A stretch of DNA of 64,000 bases from Patescibacteria group bacterium UBA2772 (GTDB taxonomy: Bacteria > Patescibacteriota > Minisyncoccia > Moranbacterales > DUUL01): positions 124,001-188,000 of the forward strand of contig DEIO01000015.1 in NCBI GenBank assembly GCA_002352545.1. Direction: 5' to 3'. The translations under genes and the position numbers were made by a program. This document shows, piece by piece, positions 17,531 to 25,359 of this stretch; position 1 is the first letter of the stretch, and every line of letters begins with the position of its first letter. A model generated the notes under the pieces. The model ran no database searches, was not told where the DNA came from, and saw only the letters and a list, made by a program, of their open reading frames with translations.

Positions 17531-17663
17531 TAATTATTTTGTTTGTAGCACATCCTTGATTGACGATTTGTTACATAATTGTTTATTTTAGCATCAATAA
17601 AATTGCTATTATAAAGCATTTATGAGATAATATTGTTACATAATATTTAATCACTTGTTACAT
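17531..17663 (+). repeat. Direct repeat B, copy 1: promoter/operator region of the Fic gene
   Basis: This 133-bp stretch recurs at 19511-19643, exactly 1980 bp downstream, without gaps and with about 15 mismatches, nearly all transitions. Three TTGTTACAT motifs (17568, 17633, 17655) are identical in both copies; the third overlaps the Fic start codon. A TATTAT -10 at 17607-17612 lies between motifs 1 and 2. The layout suggests a repressor-controlled promoter. Confidence 0.75.
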
Positions 17664-18810
17664 GTTTAAACACACAGAACTACATATTCCAGAGCCAAAA
17701 TTTGGCTCGAACCTTACAAAACTTGTAATTGAACTGGACGCTTTAAGATATAAAAAGCTTAAAGGGACAACTCCTTCGCATATCTTTTTTCAATTGAAGG
17801 AAATATTTCATTTACTAGAAAGTATCGGGTCTGCTCGTATTGAAGGAAATCGAACAACTCTTGCTGAGTATATTGAAACAAAAATAACCCCAGAGGAAAA
17901 ATCCACTGAATCTGTTCGTGAAATTCAAAATAATGAAAAAGCGATGGATTTTATCGAAGAAAATATGAGTAATCGTCTTATTGATAATATTTTTATCAAA
18001 GAAACACATAAAATAATTGTTAGTGATTTATCTCAGGAGAAGGAAGGAGATAGGACACCTGGGGAATATCGAAAAGTTAATGTTAGGATTGCAAAAGCTA
18101 AACATGTCCCGACTGATTATATGCATGTGGAAAGCTATATGGATGAATTGGTGAATTTTATAAATAGAGGGAATGAGTTGCAATATGATCTTTTGAAAAC
18201 AGCAATTGCTCACCATCGATTTGCTTGGGTACATCCTTTCAAAAATGGAAATGGAAGAACGGTGAGGGCTTTGACTTATGCAATGTTAATTAAACAAGGT
18301 TTTAATTTGGACAAGGGGCGTTTGATAAATCCAACGGCTGTTTTTTGTAGTGATCGGAATCGTTATTATGAAATGCTAGAAAGAGCTGATTCTGGAAAGG
18401 ATGAAGATATTTTAATTTGGTGTGAATATGTATTAAGTGGATTGAGAAATGAAATTTTAAAGGTTGATAAATTGGCAGACTATAGTTATTTAAAGGAGAA
18501 TATTCTCAAGGAAGCCGTGAAAATATCTTTTGAAAAAAGATTGATAGATGAACAAGAAAGAAGAATTTTATTGGTAGCAATTGAGAAAAAGGATTTTCAA
18601 GCTGGTGATATTAAACATCTATTTCCAAATGTTGTCTATACGGAGATTTCAAGATTTTTAAGAGGGATGAGGGAGAAAAAATTGATAAAACCTATTACCC
18701 CTAATGCTCGAAAATATGTTATTGAAATTTCCAATGGTTATTTGCTTAGGGGTGTTATAAAGGCTTTGGATCAAAACGATTTTTTGCCAATTAAAAATGA
18801 AATTGAATGA
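17662..18810 (+). CDS. Fic-family AMP-transferase with C-terminal winged helix
   Basis: A 382-residue Fic protein that would transfer AMP (or a related group) from a nucleotide to a protein hydroxyl. The catalytic motif HPFKNGNGRTVR begins at H191. The N-terminal helix carries the inhibitory motif SxxxEG (SARIEG, residues 57-62), so this is a self-inhibited class II Fic with the autoinhibitory glutamate E61. The Fic_N region precedes it, and a winged-helix-like segment (VVYTEISRFLRGMREKKLIKPI) follows, so it may bind DNA, perhaps its own TTGTTACAT sites. No separate antitoxin gene is seen. It lies in an accessory island between mrdA and yebC. Confidence 0.88.
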   Translation: MFKHTELHIPEPKFGSNLTKLVIELDALRYKKLKGTTPSHIFFQLKEIFHLLESIGSARIEGNRTTLAEYIETKITPEEKSTESVREIQNNEKAMDFIEENMSNRLIDNIFIKETHKIIVSDLSQEKEGDRTPGEYRKVNVRIAKAKHVPTDYMHVESYMDELVNFINRGNELQYDLLKTAIAHHRFAWVHPFKNGNGRTVRALTYAMLIKQGFNLDKGRLINPTAVFCSDRNRYYEMLERADSGKDEDILIWCEYVLSGLRNEILKVDKLADYSYLKENILKEAVKISFEKRLIDEQERRILLVAIEKKDFQAGDIKHLFPNVVYTEISRFLRGMREKKLIKPITPNARKYVIEISNGYLLRGVIKALDQNDFLPIKNEIE

Positions 18811-18863
18811 TAAATGGTAGTATAGAGAATTCAAGAATTATGGTTGAAAATTTAAAATAATTT

Positions 18864-19430
18864 ATGAAAGATTTAATCTTATATACAACAAATAATCTAT
18901 TGGCTATTGCTGTTATAGCTACTATAATCCCTGGAGGTTTAGGTCATTGTTTGGGAAGGAGGAAATCCGTGAAACAATTTAATTTGGAACATTTTGATTT
19001 ACATGAGGAGGTTTTAAATGGATTGAATTCAATTTTCGAAGATGAAATTGAAGGACATTTATTTTCTAAAACAGACAAGGAGATATGGGAAATGCCGAAA
19101 AATCATAATACCATATTAGCTAAGGAATGTTTTTCAGGATTAAAGAATTATGAGTCCTCTAGTGAAATGTTATCGGGAGACCCAGTTTTTTTTGGCGCTT
19201 GATTCAATTGAAAATATGATAAGAGAAACGAGACTTTTGTCGAATAGTAGCAATAATAAAATTTTTAGCACGCTATAGAGAATATTGTTGGTATGAGATG
19301 AAAAATTTAAATCACTCCGTAATGAAATTGAAATTGTTGCAGATTCATTCAATAGAGATCCAGATGGTTATAATATTTCCAAAGAGGAGAAGGCATACAT
19401 TGATTTTATAGAAATAAAGCGTAAGGAATG
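18864..19430 (+). pseudogene. Unknown protein, frameshifted and with in-frame stops
   Basis: The open part (18864-19202, 112 residues) starts with a membrane segment (NNLLAIAVIATIIPGGLG) and a charged soluble region. It stops just after a T8 run; with seven T the frame continues as ...FLALDSIENMIRETRLLSN and, after two further stops (TAG near 19276, TGA near 19291), ...DEKFKSLRNEIEIVADSFNRDPDG to 19430. So an original protein of about 185 residues is in decay. It follows fic by 53 bases. Family not recognised. Confidence 0.55.
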
Positions 19431-19510
19431 ATTTTGTTTAAAGTCATTCCTTTGATCAAGAAGTTGAAGAAAGAATTAAAAAAATATGTGAAGAAAAAGG
19501 AATAATAATA

Positions 19511-19643
19511 TAATTATTTTGCTTGTAGCACATCCTTGATTGACGATTTGTTACATAATTGTTTATTTTAGTATCAATAAAATTGTTATTATAAGGTGTC
19601 TATTAGATAATATTGTTACATGATGTTTTAGTGTTTGTTACAT
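19511..19643 (+). repeat. Direct repeat B, copy 2: orphan copy of the Fic promoter region
   Basis: Counterpart of 17531-17663, with TTGTTACAT at 19548, 19613 and 19635. No Fic gene follows; the next bases (CAAAATTTGGAACCT) resemble a deleted form of the fic 5' coding region (CCAAAATTTGGCTCGAACCT). It is therefore probably the remnant of a second fic cassette. Confidence 0.7.
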
Positions 19644-19667
19644 AATTCAAAATTTGGAACCTATAGG

Positions 19668-19757
19668 CTGATAGTAAATTTGATTTAATTGATTCCCGAC
19701 TTGCGTCACACGCTAAAGCTAAGGTGTCATGCGGTTTTGGGAGTGATACGGAGGAGG
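19668..19757 (+). repeat. Degenerate repeat unit A, copy 2
   Basis: TGATAGTAAATTTGATTTAATTGATTCCCGACT matches copy 1 at 17312-17380 apart from a 12-base difference, then continues with GGTGTCATGCGG and GGGAGTGATACGG. Relative to the fic gene, the order of A and B is reversed on the two sides although the orientation is the same. Confidence 0.45.
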
Positions 19758-19843
19758 TGAGAGCGAAGATTTCTATATTATCATATGTGTAATGATGTGT
19801 GTAATGAAGTGGATCGAGAGTTTGTTTTTATGCGGAAAGTGAA

Positions 19844-19882
19844 TAAAAAAGCAGGCACTTCGTTTGATTAACGAAATGCCTG
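19844..19882 (-). terminator. Intrinsic terminator of the minus-strand small gene
   Basis: AGGCA-C-TTCGTT, loop TGATT, AACGAA-A-TGCCT, with an A run at 19845-19850 that is a T run on the minus strand. Confidence 0.75.
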
Positions 19883-19893
19883 TCTTCTGAGCT

Positions 19894-20220
19894 TTAAAAA
19901 GGAAATCTTTTAATCCATTTGAATATGGCAGTTAGTTTTTCCTCGTCTCCCTTTCTTATTTCTTTGATTCTTTGTGAAAGTCCGTCACAAATGTTATCGG
20001 ATGCATCAATTGGGTGACTATTTTCTTTGGCAGAAGCCAAGTTTAAGAATTCGTGAAACTCGTCTTTAGTCATGACTGACACTTCGTTATTAGAGCTTTT
20101 TTCAATCAAATATTTTTCGAGCTCTTTGATTAGTTCCTCAATTGGTCTTTCCTGGTCTTGTTTTGTGATTGAAAAAAGTATGTCTCTGATTACGGGGTTT
20201 ATGATAATTCCAACTTTCAT
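19894..20220 (-). CDS. Hypothetical protein with a strong Shine-Dalgarno
   Basis: A 108-residue soluble protein of unknown family, acidic and helical (RPIEELIKELEKYLIEKSS), with no signal or membrane segment. The start is fixed by AGGAGGT about 6 bases upstream, a perfect Shine-Dalgarno that most genes in this window lack. A broken gene lies directly upstream on the same strand and a terminator directly follows. Probably accessory and acquired. Confidence 0.65.
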   Translation of the reverse strand: MKVGIIINPVIRDILFSITKQDQERPIEELIKELEKYLIEKSSNNEVSVMTKDEFHEFLNLASAKENSHPIDASDNICDGLSQRIKEIRKGDEEKLTAIFKWIKRFPF

Positions 20221-20274
20221 TTTCCTACCTCCTTTTGATTGAATAAGTACTGGGTTTAACTGAATAATATATCA

Positions 20275-20792
20275 TTAAAACTTATTTTTGTCAATCTCTA
20301 TTAACAAAAATAAGAAGATAATTATCTTTTTCTGGATAAACAAAAAAATGACTCGTTCTATAATAAGCAACGAGCCGTTGGGTTTGAGAATCTGTTTGAA
20401 GAATACAACGATTTTAATTTTTAGGGCAGATTCTGGATTATATTTATTATTTTTCTGATAAAACACTAGTGGTGCTAATATTTCCTTTTCAGTTGACTTA
20501 TCTTCTGTGAATTTTCTGTTTTGCCACTTAAGTAGCTCCTCCTCGTGTTTCCAAGATTTATGAAAAGTTCTGAGAACAAGCTGATAAGCTCCCCCCGAAA
20601 GATCATCATAATCAGGCTCCCTAAGAGTCTTTTAAGTTATATCTATAACTGAGGAGCTTTTTCTGATTTTTTCTTCCATTAAGGATGCCCATTTTTCAGT
20701 AATATCTAGAACTATAAGAGTAAAGAAGCTTCCTTGTGCTTCTTCTGGTATTTTTCCCAAATATTCTTTGTCTGTAAATTCTTTTATTTCAT
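20275..20792 (-). pseudogene. Unknown soluble protein, broken by stop and indels
   Basis: On the minus strand a frame of about 165 codons reads EIKEFTDKEYLGKIPEEAQG ... SSSVIDIT, stop, KTLREPDYDDLSGGAYQLVL ... SALKIKIVVFFKQILKPNGS. The ATG at 20792, after AAAGGA, is one base out of frame with it. Near the end, adding one T to the run at 20342-20348 gives a more natural end (FFVYPEKDNYLLIFVNRD, stop at 20291) than the frame as written. So at least three lesions. No family recognised. It is upstream of, and probably once in an operon with, the 19894-20220 gene. Confidence 0.6.
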
Positions 20793-21034
20793 TTTTCCTT
20801 TCTAATCTAAGATTGAATTTGAATGTACTTAAATATCTTTACCAAGATATTATTTTATTAATATAACGTATATACTTTTATGTCAATAGTTATGATTTCG
20901 CGATGTCAAGTTTATATTTTTCAATTTTTTTAAGATAAAAAAGCTATAAATGTAGCTGAAAAGCGGACATGACTTTATTAGAATTCAATGTTATAATAAA
21001 AAATATTTTGCATAATAAAATAACTTAAAGATAT

Positions 21035-21751
21035 ATGTCAGGACATTCCAAATGGTCAACGATTAAACATAAAAAAGCAGCGTTAGATGCAAAGCGTTCA
21101 AATGTTTTTACAAAGCTCGCAAAAGATATTTCAGTTGCTGCTCGTGATGGTGGTGACCCGGATATGAACTTTAAGTTGCGAATGGCAATGGATAGGGCTC
21201 GTAGTGCTAATATGCCGAAAGATAATATGGAGAGGGCAATAAAAGCTGGAACAGGAGAAAACAAAGATGGGAAAATCATCGAAGAGTTGCTTTATGAGGG
21301 ATATGGACCTGGACAGGTTGCAATATTAATTAAGACTGCAACTGATAATAAAAATCGCACACTTGGTGAAGTGCGCAATGCATTGAACAAAAATGGAGGG
21401 AAAATGGTTGAAGGTGGTAGTGTGAGTTGGCAATTTGGGCAATTTGGGATTTTGGAAATCGAAAAACCTCAAATGAATGAAGATGAGCTGGAAATGATTT
21501 TCATCGAAGCTGACGCAAAAGATTATAAAGAAAATGAAGAAAATTGGGTTGTTTATACTGAAGTGCCAAATCTTCAAAAAACAAAAGAAGAACTTGAGGA
21601 AGCAACACTAAAAGTTGTGAATGCTTCAATTGGGTATGTTGCAAAGGATCAAATTTCAATTGATGAAGTGACATATGAAAAATATGAGAAATTACTAATG
21701 GCACTTGATGAGCAAGATGATGTCGTTGATATTTTCGACAATCTAGAATAA
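21035..21751 (+). CDS. yebC: YebC/PmpR-family regulatory protein
   Basis: Conserved 238-residue cytoplasmic protein beginning with the family hallmark MSGHSKWSTIKHKKAALDAK; the rest covers all three domains (MPKDNMERAIKAGTG, YEGYGPGQVAILIKTATDNKNRT, GSVSWQFGQFG). Members act as transcription regulators or help ribosomes through difficult sequences. It stands immediately before ruvC, the usual association. A TATAAT-like -10 (GTTATAAT near 20991) precedes it. Confidence 0.94.
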   Translation: MSGHSKWSTIKHKKAALDAKRSNVFTKLAKDISVAARDGGDPDMNFKLRMAMDRARSANMPKDNMERAIKAGTGENKDGKIIEELLYEGYGPGQVAILIKTATDNKNRTLGEVRNALNKNGGKMVEGGSVSWQFGQFGILEIEKPQMNEDELEMIFIEADAKDYKENEENWVVYTEVPNLQKTKEELEEATLKVVNASIGYVAKDQISIDEVTYEKYEKLLMALDEQDDVVDIFDNLE

Positions 21752-21769
21752 GACCTATTTTGAAATAAA

Positions 21770-22285
21770 ATGTCAAAACAAAGAAAAGATTTAGTAATCT
21801 TAGGGATTGATCCAGGTACAGCAACTACGGGTTGGGGTGTAATTCGTGAAAAAAAGGGCGACTGTGAAGTTGTTGCATATGGCGCAATTGAGACTTCTAA
21901 AAATAAAAAAAATGTCGATAGATTAAAAGAGATTGCTAATGATTTGGAGATACTTATTGCACGTTATAAACCTGATGAAGCTGGAATTGAAGATTTGTTT
22001 TTTTGTAATAATGCAACAACAGCAATCAAGGTTGCTCAAGCAAGGGGAGTTATGTTACTTGTTTGTGGCAGGGCAAAATTGCCTATTGGCGAATATACAC
22101 CTTTGCAAGTAAAGCAATCTTTGACTGGTTATGGGAAGGCAGATAAGCAGCAGGTTCAGCATATGGTTAAGGAGTTTTTAAAGCTAAAAAAGATTCCTCG
22201 TCCAGACGATGCTGCAGATGCTCTGGCTGTTGCAATTTGTCATCAGAGTTCTAGAAGAATAAAAGATTTAAGACAAATAAGTTAG
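21770..22285 (+). CDS. ruvC: Holliday junction resolvase RuvC
   Basis: Endonuclease that resolves recombination junctions with RuvAB. The four acidic residues of the RNase H-like site are visible: D in GIDPGTATTGWG, E in AGIEDLFF, and two D in DDAADALAVA. At 171 residues, full length. It lies 18 bases after yebC. ruvA and ruvB are not in the window. Confidence 0.95.
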   Translation: MSKQRKDLVILGIDPGTATTGWGVIREKKGDCEVVAYGAIETSKNKKNVDRLKEIANDLEILIARYKPDEAGIEDLFFCNNATTAIKVAQARGVMLLVCGRAKLPIGEYTPLQVKQSLTGYGKADKQQVQHMVKEFLKLKKIPRPDDAADALAVAICHQSSRRIKDLRQIS

Positions 22286-22342
22286 CTTGTAAAAGGGAAT
22301 GGGATTGGATATACTATATTACTGAAATATGAATAAAATGAG

Positions 22343-23734
22343 ATGGGAAAAATAGAAAAGCAAGAGAACAAACAAAGTAAATCAACTTCGCTTCACCGTG
22401 ATCGTTTACGAATGCCACCGCATAATTCGGAGGCAGAGGAATCAGTTATAGGCTCAATTATGTTGGATAAAAATGCAATTGTTAAAATTGCGGATATTTT
22501 AGTCCCTACTGATTTTTATAATGAAAAAAATCAATTAATTTTTGAGGTTATTCATGAATTGTATAATGAACAATCTCCTCTTGATGTTTTGAATATTTCT
22601 TCAAGACTTAAAGAAAAAAGTCTACTCAAGACAATAGGTGGCAGGACATACCTAACAGAACTTATAGATGGTGTCCCTAGCGCTTCAAATATAGTTTCTT
22701 ATGCAAATCTTGTAAAAAATAAAGCTTCTCTAAGGAGACTAATTTCAGTAGCTGCAGATATTGTTGAAATGGGGTATGAAGAGTCTCGTCCAATTGATGA
22801 AATCATGGACAATGCCCAGCAAAAATTATTTGCAATTTCTCAAAATTCATCAAAGCAAGAATTTTCAAACATCAGCTCTCTTCTGGAGAATGCTTTTGTG
22901 AGAATTGATGATATGCATAAGAATAAAGATAAGTTTCGTGGAGTTGAAACTGGAATGGGTGATCTAGACAATTTGTTGTCAGGACTTCAGAAATCAGATC
23001 TTATTATTTTAGCTGCTAGACCTGCAATAGGAAAAACTTCTTTTGCTCTTCAAATTGCAAGACATGCAGCTGTTAAAACAAATGTGTCAGTTGGTGTTTT
23101 CTCTTTGGAGATGTCATCTGATCAATTAGTTGATAGAATGCTAAGTGCTGAAGCAAAGGTTAATCTTTGGGCTCTAAGAACTGGAAACCTAGATGAAGAG
23201 GATGATGATTTTCAAAAAATAGGTGAAGCCATGGGGGTTTTGTCTGAGGCAAAAATTCATATAGATGATAGTGCTACTGCTAATATCATGGAAATGAGAA
23301 CTATGGCGAGGCGACTGCAATCTGAGCATGGATTGGATTTGCTAGTGATAGATTATTTGCAACTTATGGAAGGGCGTGGGAAATCTGATTCAAGAGTGAA
23401 TGAGATATCTGAGATTTCAAGGGGCTTGAAAAATCTTGCTAAAGAGCTGAATATTCCTATCCTTGCACTTTCTCAGTTATCACGTGCAGTAGAGTCAAGA
23501 AGTCCTCAAATTCCTAAACTTTCTGATCTTAGAGAATCAGGTTCAATTGAGCAGGATGCTGATATAGTTTTGTTTTTATATAGAGAGGATAGGGAGAATC
23601 CAGATACGGAGAATAAAAATATTATCGAAGTACATGTTGCCAAACATAGAAATGGTCCAACTGGTCAAGTTAGTTTATATTTCAATGAGACTTCAACTTC
23701 GTTCCATGCTCTTGATAAGTATCATGAGCGATAA
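22343..23734 (+). CDS. dnaB: Replicative DNA helicase DnaB
   Basis: Hexameric fork helicase. The N-terminal domain (PHNSEAEESVIGSIMLDKNA) is followed by the RecA-like motor with Walker A ARPAIGKTSFALQIA (the usual Ser-Met is Ala-Ile), Walker B LDLLVIDYLQLM, and the DLRESGSIEQDADIVLFLYR arginine-finger region. No intein interrupts it, which is worth stating because dnaB often carries one. 463 residues, normal. Confidence 0.96.
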   Translation: MGKIEKQENKQSKSTSLHRDRLRMPPHNSEAEESVIGSIMLDKNAIVKIADILVPTDFYNEKNQLIFEVIHELYNEQSPLDVLNISSRLKEKSLLKTIGGRTYLTELIDGVPSASNIVSYANLVKNKASLRRLISVAADIVEMGYEESRPIDEIMDNAQQKLFAISQNSSKQEFSNISSLLENAFVRIDDMHKNKDKFRGVETGMGDLDNLLSGLQKSDLIILAARPAIGKTSFALQIARHAAVKTNVSVGVFSLEMSSDQLVDRMLSAEAKVNLWALRTGNLDEEDDDFQKIGEAMGVLSEAKIHIDDSATANIMEMRTMARRLQSEHGLDLLVIDYLQLMEGRGKSDSRVNEISEISRGLKNLAKELNIPILALSQLSRAVESRSPQIPKLSDLRESGSIEQDADIVLFLYREDRENPDTENKNIIEVHVAKHRNGPTGQVSLYFNETSTSFHALDKYHER

Positions 23735-23775
23735 GATGTTATAAGTATTTTGTTAATTAGGATAAAATAAAAACT

Positions 23776-24372
23776 GTGTTTCCAAAAACATTTCAAATAC
23801 TGATAGATCATTTTTCAACGTTGCCTTCAGTCGGACCAAAGATGGCTGAAAGGTTGGTTTTGTATTTATTTAAGCAAAATCCAGAAGAAATTAAAAAATT
23901 TGCTAAAGATTTACATAAATTTGCTACAAATGTACATTATTGCAAGGAATGTTATAATATATCAGAAGAAGAAGGGCAATGTAGTATATGCAAAAATAAG
24001 AGAAGAGATAAATCTACAATTTGTGTTGTCGAAGAACCATTGGATGTGATTGCATTCGAAAAGACCAGACATTATTTGGGAAGTTACCACGTTTTAGGTG
24101 GAAATTTGAGTGTAATGAGTCAAGATGAAATAAAGAAATTGAAAATAAATGAACTTGTTAGTAGAGTTGAAAGGGGGAATATCAAAGAAGTTATAATTGC
24201 AACCAACCCCACGACTGATGGAGAGACGACTTCATTATATTTAGGGAGGATTCTAAGACCTTTCAAGATTAAGGTTACAAGAATTGCAAGAGGGCTTCCT
24301 ACAGGAGGTGATATTGAATATGCTGATGAGATGACGCTTTTAGGAGCATTAGATGGTAGAAAAGAAATATAA
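23776..24372 (+). CDS. recR: Recombination mediator RecR
   Basis: Part of the RecFOR pathway that loads RecA at gaps. Helix-hairpin-helix (STLPSVGPKMAERLVLYL), a four-cysteine zinc finger (CKEC ... CSIC), and a Toprim domain (TICVVEEPLDVIAFEKT ... ATNPTTDGETTSLYL). Starts at GTG 23776. 198 residues, normal. It is separated from dnaB by 41 bases. Confidence 0.95.
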   Translation: MFPKTFQILIDHFSTLPSVGPKMAERLVLYLFKQNPEEIKKFAKDLHKFATNVHYCKECYNISEEEGQCSICKNKRRDKSTICVVEEPLDVIAFEKTRHYLGSYHVLGGNLSVMSQDEIKKLKINELVSRVERGNIKEVIIATNPTTDGETTSLYLGRILRPFKIKVTRIARGLPTGGDIEYADEMTLLGALDGRKEI

Positions 24373-24409
24373 TTTTCTTATATTTCTTATAAAAATTAAA
24401 TATAAAGTA

Positions 24410-25081
24410 ATGAATAAAAAAATCGTGTTTTCGTTTGCTATTGTGCTTTTTTCTTTGTCTTTAGTGGCATGTAATAAGAAGAGCGACACTAATATTAATG
24501 GTGACATGAAAGATGCTACTCAAAAAAATGCAGATATAAAAAATGTTGAAATCAAAGATGGTGAAACGAGCGCTAATTTGAAGGATGAAAAGAGTAAACT
24601 TGCTAGTATGATGGAAAGAGGAGAGAAGATAAAATGTGAGTATCTTGTACAAAACGAAGGTGAAGAAGTGAAATCAACTGTCTATATTGATGGCGAAAAG
24701 TTTAGAACTGAAGTTAATATGAAAGGATTGGAGGCTGTGGGAATTTTTGATGGAGAGGCCTATTATAACTGGACCAAAGGAGAGGTCTCGCAAGGTTCAA
24801 AAATGACAAAAAGGTGTATGGAAGAAACAGAAGCTATGATGGGTGATGACATGGACGAAGAGATGGACAATATGTCTTTTGAAAACATTGACGATATCGT
24901 AGAGCAAGAAGCTGACTTGAAAATGAATTGTGTGAAGATAAATAAAATAGACTTCGATCTTCCTTCAGATATAAAGTTTGTTGATACTTGTGAGATGATG
25001 AAGAGCATGAAAGGAGAGATGAATAACATGGAAGATATGCAAAAACAAATGGAACAGATGCAGGAAAAAATGGAGAGGTAG
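24410..25081 (+). CDS. Predicted lipoprotein with Met-rich acidic C-terminus
   Basis: A 223-residue lipoprotein: signal peptide MNKKIVFSFAIVLFSLSLVAC with lipobox LVAC. The mature part has a beta-rich region (YLVQNEGEEVKSTVYIDGEKF) resembling small lipoproteins that bind or carry lipids, then a Met-, Asp- and Glu-rich tail (MMGDDMDEEMDNM ... MKGEMNNMEDMQKQMEQMQEKM) that might bind metal. The 24410 ATG is chosen because the signal peptide begins there; an upstream in-frame start would overlap recR. Function unknown. Confidence 0.75.
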   Translation: MNKKIVFSFAIVLFSLSLVACNKKSDTNINGDMKDATQKNADIKNVEIKDGETSANLKDEKSKLASMMERGEKIKCEYLVQNEGEEVKSTVYIDGEKFRTEVNMKGLEAVGIFDGEAYYNWTKGEVSQGSKMTKRCMEETEAMMGDDMDEEMDNMSFENIDDIVEQEADLKMNCVKINKIDFDLPSDIKFVDTCEMMKSMKGEMNNMEDMQKQMEQMQEKMER

Positions 25082-25110
25082 ATTTTTTAGGCAAGTTTCA
25101 GATGATTATA

Positions 25111-25138
25111 AAAACACCAGCAATAGTTGGTGTTTTTT
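25111..25138 (+). terminator. Intrinsic terminator before the CRISPR-Cas locus
   Basis: AAAACACCA, 8-base loop, TGGTGTTTTTT. A hairpin of nearly the same sequence (AAAACACCAG ... CTGGTGTTTT) lies beyond the far end of the locus at 33501-33526. Confidence 0.8.
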
Positions 25139-25144
25139 CTTTTT

Positions 25145-25174
25145 TAGACATGAGGCGTGGCAATATGCTAATAT
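25145..25174 (+). promoter_or_regulatory. Candidate promoter of the cas operon
   Basis: TAGACA (25145-25150), 18 bp, TAATAT (25169-25174). Transcription from here would carry the hairpin element at 25187-25232 in the 5' untranslated region. Weak -35; alternatives exist in this AT-rich stretch. Confidence 0.35.
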
Positions 25175-25186
25175 AAAATTATAACC

Positions 25187-25232
25187 AATACAAATAGGGG
25201 CATCTATAGAGACCTCTATAGATGTCTCTATG
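25187..25232 (+). repeat. 46-bp hairpin element, left boundary of the CRISPR-Cas locus
   Basis: CATCTATAGA, loop GACC, TCTATAGATG: perfect 10-bp arms, extended by wobble pairs to about 16. 41 of 46 bases match the copy at 33383-33428 in the same orientation, including the flanking AATACAAATAG and CTCTATG. Confidence 0.8.
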
Positions 25233-25359
25233 TTGTAAAACTAGGATAATCAAGATAACTAAGAAGATAAGCAGTGAACTTAATAAGGAATGCGAGTGTG
25301 AGTCTTTGATTGATATTTTGGAGGAGTTTTTAATAAATAAAAGTTTACAAAAATGGTAA
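25222..25359 (+). CDS. Possible 45-residue protein overlapping the cas12a start
   Basis: An open frame from ATG 25222, inside the hairpin element, to TAA 25357-25359, which overlaps the cas12a start by seven bases (AAATGGTAA). The product contains a cysteine-rich stretch (ECECE) and a helix SLIDILEEFLINKSLQKW that looks coding. The overlap is what translational coupling would use. A GGAGGAG within it lies about 27 bases before cas12a, too far for an ordinary ribosome site. It may be a small regulator, a leader peptide or a gene remnant. Confidence 0.35.
   Translation: MSLCCKTRIIKITKKISSELNKECECESLIDILEEFLINKSLQKW

Noticed and set aside
17483..17591. Short frame MAQKKKEKQRNYFVC... before the Fic gene
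   Set aside because: It runs through the duplicated promoter region and the same frame is closed in the second copy, so it is unlikely to be a gene.
22343..23734. Intein in dnaB
   Set aside because: The protein is of normal length and all motifs run through without interruption.
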